From NCBI RefSeq assembly GCF_020171925.1, contig NZ_JAIVAR010000008.1, positions 27,055-91,054 on the forward strand: a stretch of DNA of 64,000 bases. Reading direction: 5' to 3'. The notes below the pieces were generated by a model that saw only the letters and a list, made by a program, of their open reading frames with translations, was not told where the DNA came from and searched no databases. Positions 16,988 through 25,783 of this stretch are shown piece by piece; the first letter of the stretch is position 1, and each line of letters begins with the position of its first letter. Made by a program: the position numbers and the translations under genes. This DNA is from Rossellomorea aquimaris. GTDB lineage: Bacteria > Bacillota > Bacilli > Bacillales > Bacillaceae_B.

Positions 16988-17770
16988 ATGATCGAGTTTA
17001 TTAATGTAGAAAAAACGTATCCCAATGGTACAAAAGCTTTACAAGATATTAATTTGAAGATTGATCAAGGTGAATTCGTTGCGGTCATCGGTTTATCAGG
17101 TGCGGGTAAATCAACGTTAATTCGTTGTATCAACCGTATGCATGATATTACTGACGGAAAATTACTAGTGGATGAAACGAATGTCACTGATCTTAAAGGA
17201 AACCAAATTCGTCGTTTCCGTCGAAGAATCGGTATGATTTTTCAGTCTTTCAATCTCGTAACAAGAACGACAGTAATTAAGAATGTCCTGGTTTCTTTTG
17301 TCCCTGATAATCCGCTGTGGAGAAAAATTACCGGTCTATACACAAAGAAACAAAAACAGAAAGCATTAGAGGCTTTAGATAAAGTAGGGATTCTTGATAA
17401 AGCATATATTCGGGTTGACCAATTGTCAGGTGGACAACAGCAGCGTGTAGCACTAGCTCGTACATTGGCACAAAATCCGGATATCATATTAGCGGATGAG
17501 CCGATTGCGTCATTGGACCCTGTAACATCAAAGTTAGTAATGGACGATTTTAAACGAATCAATAAAGAAATGAATATTTCTGTCATCATGAATATCCATC
17601 ACGTTGAAGTAGCCTTGGAATACGCAGACCGAATCATTGGAATTCGTAAAGGAGAAGTCGTCTTCGATGGTGAATCTTCGAAGGTGACGGATGCGATTCT
17701 TAATGATATTTATGCTGGCAATCCAGAAGAATTACAAGCTGCCTTAGAGGAGAGTCATGCACATGTATGA
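16988..17770 (+). CDS. phnC: Phosphonate-type ABC transporter ATPase
   Basis: A 260-residue ATPase of the PhnC family. Walker A is GLSGAGKSTLIR at residues 36-47, the Q-loop is in IFQSFNLV, the signature is LSGGQQQRVALAR, and Walker B is IILADEPIASLDP, with the switch His in NIHHVEVAL. It powers uptake of the ligand bound by PhnD through two PhnE permeases. Its 3' end overlaps the first permease by 14 bases, indicating translational coupling. The start ATG is preceded by a GGAGTAA site. Confidence 0.92.
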   Translation: MIEFINVEKTYPNGTKALQDINLKIDQGEFVAVIGLSGAGKSTLIRCINRMHDITDGKLLVDETNVTDLKGNQIRRFRRRIGMIFQSFNLVTRTTVIKNVLVSFVPDNPLWRKITGLYTKKQKQKALEALDKVGILDKAYIRVDQLSGGQQQRVALARTLAQNPDIILADEPIASLDPVTSKLVMDDFKRINKEMNISVIMNIHHVEVALEYADRIIGIRKGEVVFDGESSKVTDAILNDIYAGNPEELQAALEESHAHV

Positions 17771-18578
17771 TAAAATCTTTCCTCCCAAAAGAATCGAGTT
17801 AGAGAACGGTAAGGTTGTTCTGGAAAAAAGATCGCGAGTACCTTTCATTCTCCTGATTGTCTTCATTGCAGTTTATTATTCTGCACAGGCAACAGGATTT
17901 AGTTTTGAAGTGATCATCAAGCGTATCAATCAATTTTTTATCATCATCGGTGAAATGCTTAAACCTAACTGGGGCTATATAGACGGGATTTTACCTGAAT
18001 TGATGACTACATTAAAGATGTCCTTGTTCGGTTCGGTTGCTGGGGCACTCATCGCTTTGCCTGTAGCTCTTCTTGCGTCTTCTAACATAATAAAAAATAA
18101 ACTCATTGTTTCATTTTGTAAAACCGTTCTTAGCCTTCTAAGAACGATGCCCACACTTGTAACGGCCTTGATTGCCACTTATGTATTCGATCTGCCAGCT
18201 ATGGCGGGAACCGTAGCCATTTTCCTCTTTACCATTTCCTATGTTGGTAAATTAACGTACGAAGCGATTGAAAATGTAGACATGGGTCCTTTCGAAGCAA
18301 TGGAATCAATCGGGATGACAAGGGTTCAAGCTTTTCGCTATGCCATAATTCCTCAAATACTACCTGGTTATTTATCTACTTCCTTATTCAGTTTTGAAGG
18401 AAATGTCCGTTATGCTGCGATTCTTGGATATGTAGGGGCAGGGGGGATTGGTAAGCTTATCAATGAAACAATCGGATGGCGTGATTATTCAAGCTTAGGG
18501 ATGATTTTCGTCATGCTGGTTATCACTGTATATTTGATTGAAACAGTTAGTGAACACTTTAGAAAAAAGTTAATTTAA
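17757..18578 (+). CDS. phnE: Phosphonate-type ABC transporter permease 1
   Basis: A 273-residue permease with about six membrane helices and the family EAA loop (YEAIENVDMGPFEAMESIGMTRVQAFRYAI spans the ATPase contact site). The end has YAAILGYVGAGGIGKLI, a hallmark of PhnE proteins. Two candidate starts, ATG 17757 and ATG 17763, lie behind AGAGGAGAG; I list the first. It pairs with the next gene as a heterodimeric channel. Confidence 0.9.
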   Translation: MHMYDKIFPPKRIELENGKVVLEKRSRVPFILLIVFIAVYYSAQATGFSFEVIIKRINQFFIIIGEMLKPNWGYIDGILPELMTTLKMSLFGSVAGALIALPVALLASSNIIKNKLIVSFCKTVLSLLRTMPTLVTALIATYVFDLPAMAGTVAIFLFTISYVGKLTYEAIENVDMGPFEAMESIGMTRVQAFRYAIIPQILPGYLSTSLFSFEGNVRYAAILGYVGAGGIGKLINETIGWRDYSSLGMIFVMLVITVYLIETVSEHFRKKLI

Positions 18579-18593
18579 AGGAGTATTCGTGGT

Positions 18594-19397
18594 ATGACGA
18601 CAGTAGAAAAGCAGCTCCTGGCTGCCCCGCGTAATTATGGTTACATCCTTACGGTAACAGCAATCATTCTTTTTCTTCTAGGGTGGTCAATTACTGGGAT
18701 AAGCTTTCAATTGGACAGTAACGGAATGAAAATTGCTTCTAATATTATCGGTGGACTTCTACATCCAGATACTGAGTTCCTATTTAATATGACTGACAGA
18801 GGCGTTTTATATTTGTTATGGGAAACTCTTGCCATCGCTTTGTTAGGAACGATTGTAGGTGCGGTTTTGGCTGTACCATTGGCGTTTTTAGCAGCATCTA
18901 ATATTGTTCCAAAACCAATCGCATGGTTAACACGTTTATTATTGATTTTTATCAGAACCATTCCCGCGTTAGTATATGGATTGATGTTCATTCGTGTAAC
19001 CGGCCCTGGACCATTTGCGGGAGTATTGACGATAGGAATCACATCTATCGGCATGCTTGCCAAATTATATGTTGATGCGATTGAAGAGTTGGATGTAAAG
19101 GTCCTTGAATCAATGACATCGATTGGTTGTAATACATTTGAGAAAATTCGCTATGGCATTATCCCTCAATTATTATCGATTTTTCTATCGGTCATGATTT
19201 ACCGTTTTGACATGAATATGCGTGAAGCTGCCATCCTAGGGTTGGTTGGTGCTGGTGGTATCGGTGCACCACTTATTTTCGCCATGCAGGGTTATAAATG
19301 GGAACTGGTTGGGTCGATTCTGATTGGACTAGTCGTTCTGATTTTAATTATTGAGTTTATCTCAAATAAACTTAGATCTAAATTAGTAAATGGATAA
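18594..19397 (+). CDS. phnE: Phosphonate-type ABC transporter permease 2
   Basis: A 267-residue paralogue of the preceding permease, starting 16 bases later behind AAAGGAG. It has the same EAA loop arrangement (DAIEELDVKVLESMTSIGCN then IRYGIIPQLL) and the AAILGLVGAGGIGAPL segment. Two non-identical PhnE subunits are usual for phosphonate/phosphite importers of Gram-positives. A strong terminator closes the operon directly behind it. Confidence 0.9.
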   Translation: MTTVEKQLLAAPRNYGYILTVTAIILFLLGWSITGISFQLDSNGMKIASNIIGGLLHPDTEFLFNMTDRGVLYLLWETLAIALLGTIVGAVLAVPLAFLAASNIVPKPIAWLTRLLLIFIRTIPALVYGLMFIRVTGPGPFAGVLTIGITSIGMLAKLYVDAIEELDVKVLESMTSIGCNTFEKIRYGIIPQLLSIFLSVMIYRFDMNMREAAILGLVGAGGIGAPLIFAMQGYKWELVGSILIGLVVLILIIEFISNKLRSKLVNG

Positions 19398-19409
19398 TAA
19401 TGAACATCT

Positions 19410-19443
19410 ACTCCCATCAGTTTTATAACGATGGGAGTTTTTC
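19410..19443 (+). terminator. Terminator of the phn operon
   Basis: ACTCCCATC pairs with GATGGGAGT across an 11-base loop, followed by TTTTTC. Confidence 0.88.
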
Positions 19444-19525
19444 ATTGAGTAATCATTCAATTGAATACCCGATTCTTTTGAACTGTTTTCGTAAAGATTG
19501 TTGCTTTTGAAAAAGTGAGAAGTAC

Positions 19526-19625
19526 GTGATTTCCGCTGCAGGTGCTTATTTTCAGTAGGGCGTGGGTTGAGCCTCCTAGGGCATCGCCCTGTTGGGTTTC
19601 AGCTTCCGCACGAGTAGAGAACCTT
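19526..19625 (-). repeat. Decayed reverse-oriented copy of the palindromic intergenic repeat
   Basis: GTGATTTCCGCTGCAGG, GTGGGTTGAGCCTCCTAGG and GGGTTTCAGCTTCCGC match, in reverse orientation, the GGAAATC, GAGGAGGCTCACGGG and GTGAGACCCCGCAG blocks of the repeats at 22705, 51345 and 56548. It is degenerate and lacks clear terminal arms. It fills most of the gap between the phn operon and the next gene. Confidence 0.5.
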
Positions 19626-19683
19626 TAGCGAGAATTAACGATCAATAAAGGTAAAGTCATATTCATTCCTAGATAGTTTAGTA

Positions 19684-20535
19684 TTAACCATAGCCATAAA
19701 GTACCTGACGAATTTTCTTAGCAAACACAACAGGTTCCTCAATTTGTTGAACATAAACATAAGGTAGCATAGGCATACTGCAAGGAAATCCTACGACAAA
19801 ATTACAATATATTCCGAGTTGTGTTAATTTCGACATGACAACATTTGTATCTTTAAGCTGCACAGGGATGCGGCCAATATTAAGGGCGTATCCTTGTGAA
19901 TCCATACTGACAAAACTAAAGATTCCATCTGTCACGGTTGGAGACTGAGAGGCACATCGACCTAATATCTTTAATTGATGATGTTGAGGTATTGCGATAC
20001 TACAGAAGGACTGCTGAGTTGGGTAAGGTATTAAAAAGCCTCCCATAATGTCACTTACTTGCTTACATGTACTTTTGAAATTTAAAGCGGTAGGCGTATT
20101 TGACCGATGAGTTGATCCAATTGGCAATGCTTTTAAAACAGGTAACAATCGATAGGCAAAAGAGATAGGCGATTCAATACTGGCTACATAAACAATTGGA
20201 AGGTTTGGTTCACTAAATAAATAACCATGGACAACATTGTGTCTGATTCCTTGTCTTGTCAAAAGGTCCGTAACTGTCGAGATGTTCCGTTCCTCAACAG
20301 GGATACGTCCAATAATAAGCGCTTTTCCTTGTTCATCGAAATTCCCAAAGTCAAAATAAGCATCTGTTACCATGGTAGAATCAGCTGCAGATCTTCCCAA
20401 CATATTTACCTCAATACGTTGGGATAAGCCAACTGTGCAGAAGGGGGATTGTGGCGTAATGGGGAGGATTGTGTAGCCGCCAATGCTCGCTGCAAATGTA
20501 TGACAAAGGGATTGCGTTCCTGTAAAATGATTCAT
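19684..20535 (-). CDS. Protein with two tandem ~130-residue repeats, possibly DUF1259-like
   Basis: A 283-residue protein made of two homologous halves. Each half runs GGxxIxPxxxQSxFCxxxxxQ, LGRxAxxSxxVTDxxFxF, DxQGxALxIGRIPVxxxxxxxV, LxxxGI, then PxLPxVYVxxIExPxxFA, the second copy beginning near residue 155. The 'VTD..F, (A)L..GRIPV, ..GI.. N/HVV.G, P..VYV' order is reminiscent of DUF1259 (LppY/LpqO) domains, but I hold that loosely. There is no signal peptide or membrane segment, so it is presumably cytosolic. It is monocistronic, with a GAGGTG ribosome binding site. Function unknown; the internal duplication is the firm observation. Confidence 0.6.
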   Translation of the reverse strand: MNHFTGTQSLCHTFAASIGGYTILPITPQSPFCTVGLSQRIEVNMLGRSAADSTMVTDAYFDFGNFDEQGKALIIGRIPVEERNISTVTDLLTRQGIRHNVVHGYLFSEPNLPIVYVASIESPISFAYRLLPVLKALPIGSTHRSNTPTALNFKSTCKQVSDIMGGFLIPYPTQQSFCSIAIPQHHQLKILGRCASQSPTVTDGIFSFVSMDSQGYALNIGRIPVQLKDTNVVMSKLTQLGIYCNFVVGFPCSMPMLPYVYVQQIEEPVVFAKKIRQVLYGYG

Positions 20536-20810
20536 TTTTCACACCTCTTCACTTCAATCTGTAAGCGCAAAATTCCACTTAAAGAAAAGCAAGTTCCGGG
20601 AGTTCATAATGGTTCATTATATGTTTATTGCATTTAATGAATTCTCTTTACCTAAATGTATTTCAATGCAAGTAAAAGTGGCCAAGGGACATTGTTGAAG
20701 AGATCTGGTAATCCGGTTAACAATAGATCGCCTTTTTGCTAACCCACTCCAGTAAAACCGCGTAGAAGATAATATACACTCTCATCATAGTGTCGGTATG
20801 ATGCAATAAC
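20536..20810. other. Intergenic, nothing identified
   Basis: Apart from the marR terminator that begins at 20811, this stretch shows no reading frame, repeat or RNA motif that I can support. It should contain the promoter of the tandem-repeat gene on the minus strand. Confidence 0.3.
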
Positions 20811-20845
20811 AAAAAAAGGGAGCTGCTTCAGCTCCCCCAAAAAAC
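20811..20845 (-). terminator. Terminator of the marR-type gene
   Basis: GGGAGCTG and CAGCTCCC flank a three-base loop. On the minus strand, read out of the MarR gene, the hairpin is followed by seven T. Confidence 0.85.
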
Positions 20846-21271
20846 TCACACGATCAACGACTCATTAAACTTCTTCAACAACTTTCCAAAAGCTTCGCGC
20901 TCTTCCTCTGGCCAGTCCTCAATTTTCTCTGCTATCCGTTCCAGACGAGCCTGTTTATGCTCCTTGAAGACAGTGGTCCCAAGTTCCGTAACGTCCAGCT
21001 TATAGGATCTGCCGTCCAAAGGGTCTGGTATCCGGTACAGGTAGCCTTTCTGTTCAAGCGCCCCTGCTTGTCGGCTGATGGTGGAAATGTCGAGCATGAA
21101 TTCTTCTGCCAGGACCTTTACGCCGGCTGCGCCTTTATTGGCGATCCGCCGCAGTAACAGGTAGGCCGAGCGGTCAAGGCCGCCCAGTTTTTTATGGGAA
21201 GAGAGATTGGTGGCCCGGCGGATAAGGATGGCGAGCTCCAATTCGATCTTTTCTAAATGGTTTTGATTCAT
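20846..21271 (-). CDS. MarR-family transcriptional regulator
   Basis: A 141-residue winged-helix regulator. The centre holds the DNA-binding part (GAAGVKVLAEEFMLDISTISRQAGALEQKGYLYRI contains the helix-turn-helix), followed by the wing with RxPDPLDGRSYKLDVTELG, a typical MarR D-x-R-D/G-R pattern. The N- and C-terminal helices give the dimer interface. It is transcribed divergently from the MFS exporter, whose promoter overlaps a perfect 11-bp inverted repeat, so it very probably represses that transporter (and itself) until a ligand binds. Confidence 0.88.
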   Translation of the reverse strand: MNQNHLEKIELELAILIRRATNLSSHKKLGGLDRSAYLLLRRIANKGAAGVKVLAEEFMLDISTISRQAGALEQKGYLYRIPDPLDGRSYKLDVTELGTTVFKEHKQARLERIAEKIEDWPEEEREAFGKLLKKFNESLIV

Positions 21272-21334
21272 TATGATAACCCCGCAATAACAAGTTATAT
21301 GTTTTATGATACCACATTAAAAAGAAGAAGGTTA

Positions 21335-21392
21335 TTGACGTGATGACATTTAGTTGTATAATACAAATATAAACTTTCATCATACAACTAAA
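21335..21392 (+). promoter_or_regulatory. MFS promoter with overlapping MarR operator
   Basis: TTGACG (21335-21340) and TATAAT (21357-21362), 16 bp apart, form a strong promoter. TTTAGTTGTAT at 21349-21359 is repeated inverted as ATACAACTAAA at 21382-21392, 22 bp apart. The left arm overlaps the -10, so a bound regulator would block RNA polymerase. Confidence 0.75.
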
Positions 21393-21435
21393 TTGTGGAG
21401 TTTAAATCATATAATAGAAGAAATGAGGAATGGGT

Positions 21436-22677
21436 ATGTCATCTACTCAACCAATTGTACCGTCATCAGCGCCGATGCTGGATCCGGTCGATGTGAATAA
21501 AAAAGGGATTTTAGATCAGCCAAAAGCGGTTTGGGCTGTTTTTTTTGCTTGTATCATTGCGTTTATGGGACTTGGTCTCGTGGATCCAATCCTGCCTGCG
21601 ATCGCTACTCAGCTTGATGCTACGCAAAGTCAGGTCACGCTGCTATTCACTAGTTATAATGCCGTGATGGCAGTGGCGATGCTTATCACCGGGATGCTGT
21701 CCTCAAGGATTGGCATCAAAGGGACGCTTCTTTCAGGCATTGTCATTATCGCGATCTTCTCAGCACTTGGTGGATTGTCCAACGATATTTGGACGCTTGT
21801 CGGACTCCGAGGGGGCTGGGGACTTGGGAATGCGCTATTCGTGGCGACGGCCTTAGCGGCAATCGTCTCGCTTTCAAATAGCGGAGCGGCCAAAGCAATC
21901 ATCCTTTATGAAGCTGCCATCGGACTTGGTATTTCAGTCGGACCTTTACTGGGGGGCTGGCTTGGTGCGATTTCATGGAGAGGTCCGTTCCTTGGGGTGG
22001 CAACGCTCATGGTTATCGCCTTTATCGGCCTGAGCGTGCTGATGCCAAAAGCGGATCCTTCAATGAAACCCAAAACGAAGACGACACTGGCGGATCCGTT
22101 CCGTGCATTGAAACACCGTTCGTTATTCGTATTCGGGATTGCCGCGGCACTCTATAACTTTGGCTTCTTCACGCTGCTCGCTTATGCGCCATTTGTGATG
22201 GGGCTGGATGAGCACGGTCTCGGCTATGTGTTCCTCGGATGGGGGATGCTTCTAGCCGTCACTTCCGTGTTCATGGCACCGAAGCTGCAACAGCGGTTCG
22301 GAACGATCAAGTCGATGTGTGCGATGCTTACACTATTCGCCTTGCTGCTTCTTGCCATGGGACTCTGGACAACGACACAATGGGTCGTCATCGTCTCCGT
22401 GATCCTCGCGGGTGCATTCCTTGGTAACAACAACACATTGATCACGACCGCCGTCATGAACGCGGCACCAGTCGAACGGTCAACGGCATCGGCAGCCTAC
22501 AGCTTCCTCCGCTTCATCGGAGGAGCCATCGCACCATTCACGGCAGGTAAACTAGCCGAACACTACAACCCAAGCCTCCCATTCATCGTAGGAGCGGGAT
22601 TTGTATTACTATCGGTCGTCTTTATCCTCCTAAACAAAAACCACATAAACCATGTGGATTCTGTTGGTGGTCATTAA
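21436..22677 (+). CDS. MFS drug-efflux-type transporter
   Basis: A 413-residue major facilitator with 12 predicted helices in two halves. The first half has GLGLVDPILPAIATQL in helix 1 and a loop SSRIGIKGTLLSG corresponding to the MFS motif A; helix 5 has GISVGPLLGGWLG, the motif C typical of proton-coupled drug exporters. I choose ATG 21436, 7 bases after GAGG; ATG 21430 would be adjacent to that site. It resembles B. subtilis YvmA/YfmO-type exporters. Control by the divergent MarR protein fits drug or toxic-metabolite efflux; the substrate is unknown. Base composition is clearly more GC-rich than the 1-10 kb island. Confidence 0.87.
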   Translation: MSSTQPIVPSSAPMLDPVDVNKKGILDQPKAVWAVFFACIIAFMGLGLVDPILPAIATQLDATQSQVTLLFTSYNAVMAVAMLITGMLSSRIGIKGTLLSGIVIIAIFSALGGLSNDIWTLVGLRGGWGLGNALFVATALAAIVSLSNSGAAKAIILYEAAIGLGISVGPLLGGWLGAISWRGPFLGVATLMVIAFIGLSVLMPKADPSMKPKTKTTLADPFRALKHRSLFVFGIAAALYNFGFFTLLAYAPFVMGLDEHGLGYVFLGWGMLLAVTSVFMAPKLQQRFGTIKSMCAMLTLFALLLLAMGLWTTTQWVVIVSVILAGAFLGNNNTLITTAVMNAAPVERSTASAAYSFLRFIGGAIAPFTAGKLAEHYNPSLPFIVGAGFVLLSVVFILLNKNHINHVDSVGGH

Positions 22678-22704
22678 GGTGTAAGATTAAAACAACCAGT
22701 TCCA

Positions 22705-22882
22705 GCAATTGATTGGAGTGGAAGACGAAGACTCCTAACAGAAAAGCGGAAGGGCTTTGCTCAGAGGCGTGTGGCATGTGCCTCTAAGCCCTGGAGCTGG
22801 ACAATTTTCTCGCATGACGAGGAGGCTCACGGGTCACCCGCTGAAAGCGAAGTCTTCCACGGAAATCAATTGCGGTATTATT
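22705..22882 (+). repeat. Palindromic intergenic repeat, copy A
   Basis: A 178-bp element with perfectly matching outer arms GCAATTGATT / AATCAATTGC and inner arms GTGGAAGAC (22718-22726) / GTCTTCCAC (22852-22860). Shared internal blocks with copies B and C are AAAAGCGGAAGGGCTTTG, CTCTAAGCCCTG and GAGGCTCACGGG. Where B and C have GTGCAAGAC / GTCTTGCAC, this copy has the compensated pair. Confidence 0.85.
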
Positions 22883-22888
22883 AGTGCA

Positions 22889-22930
22889 CAAAGCCTTCCA
22901 TCAAATTAAGATGGCGGGCTTTTCTTTTTT
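22889..22930 (+). terminator. Terminator downstream of copy A
   Basis: AAGCC-CCATC pairs with GATGG-GGCTT, each with a two-base interruption, followed by TTTTCTTTTTT. It likely ends transcripts from the MFS gene. Confidence 0.65.
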
Positions 22931-23065
22931 AAATAAATCCAAAAAATTCCACTTGAACAGGTTTACAAACACCTTCAGAATGGTAAAAAAGCATCAGAAA
23001 CCAATTATTGTCTGACACGTACATAAATTAAACGATGCAAATGGAGAGTAATGGAGGAGAACCAG

Positions 23066-24763
23066 ATGAAAACAAAAAATCCTATTCATATCATGCTGCT
23101 TTGCTTCATGGCCAGCTTGATGTTCCTTTCGGCCTGCAGCAGTTCGGCTGACTCGGAAGCAAAAAAAGAGGAAAAGAAGGAAGAAGATAAATACGAAAAG
23201 CTCGTCAAGGAGAAGAACAGCGAGCTTGAACTCGAACCGATCGAGTTGACTTCCTACAGTGAGGAGATCGGTGTGACATTGGATGAACCCTCCCATAAGG
23301 AATTCGCAGCGAATGGGGAAGTGGTCATTAAAGGGGAAATCGAGAAGGCTTCCGTATTGAAATCGGACTATGCCTGGATCAAGGTCCGTTCAAAGGAAGA
23401 AGGAGCTGCAGGGGATCAGCTTGAGTATTACACCCCGATTAAGGATGGGGCGTTCAAAGAATCGATCCATTTCTTCAATGGCGAAGGCGAATACAGTGTA
23501 AGGATCCAGCTGCCGAGTAAGGACCGGGACAATTATTTTTACGACACGGCTTCTTTCACCGTACATAATGTGAATCCCGAGAAGAAGCGGGATGTGACGG
23601 TTACGCCGTTCGGCCGCAACGCAGGCGTGGAAGTGGACGTGGATTCGAGCTTCAAAAAGGGAAATGAAGTGTTCTCCCTTAAGGGAAAAGCGGATGAATT
23701 GACGGATAAAGATACGATCATGCTGAAGCTGAGGAAGGACAGTGATACCTGGACGCACGTGATTCCGGTGGAGGATGGCGCATTCTCTTATGATGTTCCG
23801 CTTTTTTATGGAAAAGGGGTCCATGAACTTGAAGTGCTCGTCCCTGATGAAGAACGGGAGAACTATTACCAGACGGCAACGAGTCTTCTGATTGATAATG
23901 AATCCGACCGGACGATGAGTCCGATCGATTACTCAAGCACGTACCGGGAACGCGGCGTCACGTTGGAATCGCCTCAATACGGCGGGGACGAAGCGGACGG
24001 GATGTACACGGTAAAAGGGACGATCGATCCGGAAGCGGAGTTCGGACCGGAAACCGACCATATTTATGTGACGACGAAGAAAGGCGAGGATGAGGCGCTC
24101 GATGTCATTCCCGTTGAGGACTTTACATTTGATGACTCCTTCTATCTGCGATTCGGTCCGGGAACGTATGAGGTGACGCTGAGCGTTCCCGAAATCAAGG
24201 AAGAATTCAGTAATTCGTTCAGGTTCTATGGCTTTGCACAATTCGAGGTCGAGTCGACCGGCGAGGATAAACGAGACCTCCTGCCATCGAGGGGAGTGGA
24301 GTCCGAGGCACCGGAGATCAAGGAGCTGGCACAGAAGCTGACGGAAGGTAAAAAGAATGACCGTGAAAAAGCGAAGGCAATCTATGACTATACAGCCAAA
24401 AACGTAAGTTATGATGTGCAAAAGCTTGATAACTCAGAATTTGAGTGGGATGACAGCGCGCTCAAGACGCTTGATGAAAAAACGGGTGTGTGCCAGGATT
24501 ATGCGTATCTGGCCGTTGCTCTCTTACGGGCCAGCGATATTGAAGCGAGATTCATTGAAGGGATGGCACGTGGCGGCTGGTGGCCACAGCGCCATGCATG
24601 GGTCGAAGCGAAAGTGGACGGAAAGTGGCTGACGATGGATCCAACATGGGGATCGGGCTACATCAAGGATGATCAATTTGTGGCGGATTTCAATGAGGAA
24701 TATTTCGATCCGGATCCGGCTGAATTTGAAAAGACCCATACGCGCTATGGGGTGGAGTACTAA
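23066..24763 (+). CDS. Surface lipoprotein with transglutaminase-like protease domain
   Basis: A 565-residue lipoprotein with a short signal ending in the lipobox LSAC and a Lys/Glu-rich linker. Residues ~60-400 hold about three repeats of a ~110-residue beta-rich module (recurring 'IxKGxIE/D...PVEDGAFxxxxxFxxGxGxYEVxxxVP'). The C-terminal transglutaminase-like domain has the catalytic triad Cys476 (in TGVCQDYA), His510 (in RHAWVEAK) and Asp525 (in TMDPTWGSG). The ATG at 23066 is preferred to 23051 because GGAGGAG lies just ahead of it. It is likely a cell-wall-associated cysteine protease or cross-linking enzyme; the substrate is unknown. Confidence 0.8.
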   Translation: MKTKNPIHIMLLCFMASLMFLSACSSSADSEAKKEEKKEEDKYEKLVKEKNSELELEPIELTSYSEEIGVTLDEPSHKEFAANGEVVIKGEIEKASVLKSDYAWIKVRSKEEGAAGDQLEYYTPIKDGAFKESIHFFNGEGEYSVRIQLPSKDRDNYFYDTASFTVHNVNPEKKRDVTVTPFGRNAGVEVDVDSSFKKGNEVFSLKGKADELTDKDTIMLKLRKDSDTWTHVIPVEDGAFSYDVPLFYGKGVHELEVLVPDEERENYYQTATSLLIDNESDRTMSPIDYSSTYRERGVTLESPQYGGDEADGMYTVKGTIDPEAEFGPETDHIYVTTKKGEDEALDVIPVEDFTFDDSFYLRFGPGTYEVTLSVPEIKEEFSNSFRFYGFAQFEVESTGEDKRDLLPSRGVESEAPEIKELAQKLTEGKKNDREKAKAIYDYTAKNVSYDVQKLDNSEFEWDDSALKTLDEKTGVCQDYAYLAVALLRASDIEARFIEGMARGGWWPQRHAWVEAKVDGKWLTMDPTWGSGYIKDDQFVADFNEEYFDPDPAEFEKTHTRYGVEY

Positions 24764-24797
24764 ATCAACCAGACTTGTAGAAAAGGTGGTATCTTCT

Positions 24798-25733
24798 ATG
24801 AAGACACATACTAAACGAAAAATGATTCTTGACTGCGATCCCGGGCACGATGATGCGATCGCAATCCTGCTGGCGGCAGGCCATGAGGGGATTGACCTCA
24901 TCGGCATAACGACCGTGGCGGGGAATGCAGAGTTGGAGAAGACGACGTTGAATGCGCTGAAAGTATGTGAGATTGCAGGGATAGATGTCCCCGTTCTGAA
25001 GGGGAACAGTCAGCCCCTTATCCGAAAACGTGAAACAGCGGCGGATATTCATGGCGACTCCGGCATGGACGGTCCAGTCCTCCCTGCCCCTGTTAAACAG
25101 GCAGGAGAAGAGCATGCGGTTGATTTCATCATCCGTACATTGATGGAATCAGACGGAGATATCACGCTAGTGCCTGTCGGGCCACTGACGAATATTGCGA
25201 TGGCGATGAGGCGTGAGCCGTCGATCCTTTCGAAGATACAGGAAATTGTCCTCATGGGCGGTGGGACGTTCGGCAACTGGACTCCGGCTGCTGAATTCAA
25301 CATCTATGTCGATGCAGATGCTGCCAAGGTGGTTTTCGAGAGCGGCGTTCCGATTACGATGATGGGGCTGGATCTCACTCATCAGGCGCTCGCGGATCAT
25401 GACGTCTCCCGCCGTATAGGGGGGATCGGCAACCAACCCGCTAATTTTGTCAGTGAACTCCTGACGTATTTCAGGAAAACATACCTGGAGTTCTTCGGCT
25501 TTGAGCATCCGCCTGTCCATGATGTGTGCAGTGTCGCTTACTGCATCGATCCGACCGTTGTGGAAACGAAAAAGCTACGGGTCGACATCGAAACGAAAGG
25601 TGAACTCACCTACGGGATGACACTGGTGGACGTAAATGGAGTGACGGGCAAAGAGCCCAACGTCAATTTTGCCATGAAGCTCGACCATGCAAAGTTTTGG
25701 AATATGCTCATCGATACATTGGAACGCTATTAA
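24798..25733 (+). CDS. Inosine-uridine-preferring nucleoside hydrolase
   Basis: A 311-residue enzyme of the IunH/RihB family that cleaves ribonucleosides to base and ribose. The N-terminal Ca-binding motif is LDCDPGHDDAIAILL; further marks are GITTVAGNAELEKTTLNAL, VPVGPLTNIAMA, EIVLMGGG and the ligand helix PVHDVCSVAY with the catalytic-site His/Asp. An in-frame ATG at 24669 lies inside the upstream gene; ATG 24798 has an AAGGTGG site 8 bases ahead and gives the usual length. It starts 34 bases after the transglutaminase lipoprotein and is likely cotranscribed. It is a purine/pyrimidine salvage enzyme in the cytosol. Confidence 0.9.
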   Translation: MKTHTKRKMILDCDPGHDDAIAILLAAGHEGIDLIGITTVAGNAELEKTTLNALKVCEIAGIDVPVLKGNSQPLIRKRETAADIHGDSGMDGPVLPAPVKQAGEEHAVDFIIRTLMESDGDITLVPVGPLTNIAMAMRREPSILSKIQEIVLMGGGTFGNWTPAAEFNIYVDADAAKVVFESGVPITMMGLDLTHQALADHDVSRRIGGIGNQPANFVSELLTYFRKTYLEFFGFEHPPVHDVCSVAYCIDPTVVETKKLRVDIETKGELTYGMTLVDVNGVTGKEPNVNFAMKLDHAKFWNMLIDTLERY

Positions 25734-25734
25734 C

Positions 25735-25775
25735 AAAAAAATGCAGCCGCACCTAAATGGGCGGCTGCATTTTTC
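25735..25775. terminator. Bidirectional terminator
   Basis: ATGCAGCCGC pairs with GCGGCTGCAT, with A-run on the left and T-run on the right. It lies between two convergent genes and can serve both. Confidence 0.88.
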
Positions 25776-25783
25776 ATGGGGAA

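Noticed and set aside
20449..20637. Plus-strand reading frame opposite the tandem-repeat gene's start
   Set aside because: It is antisense to a better supported gene and lacks a ribosome binding site.
24669..24797. N-terminal extension of the nucleoside hydrolase
   Set aside because: It lies within the transglutaminase gene in another frame; the ATG at 24798 has the ribosome binding site and gives the normal family length.
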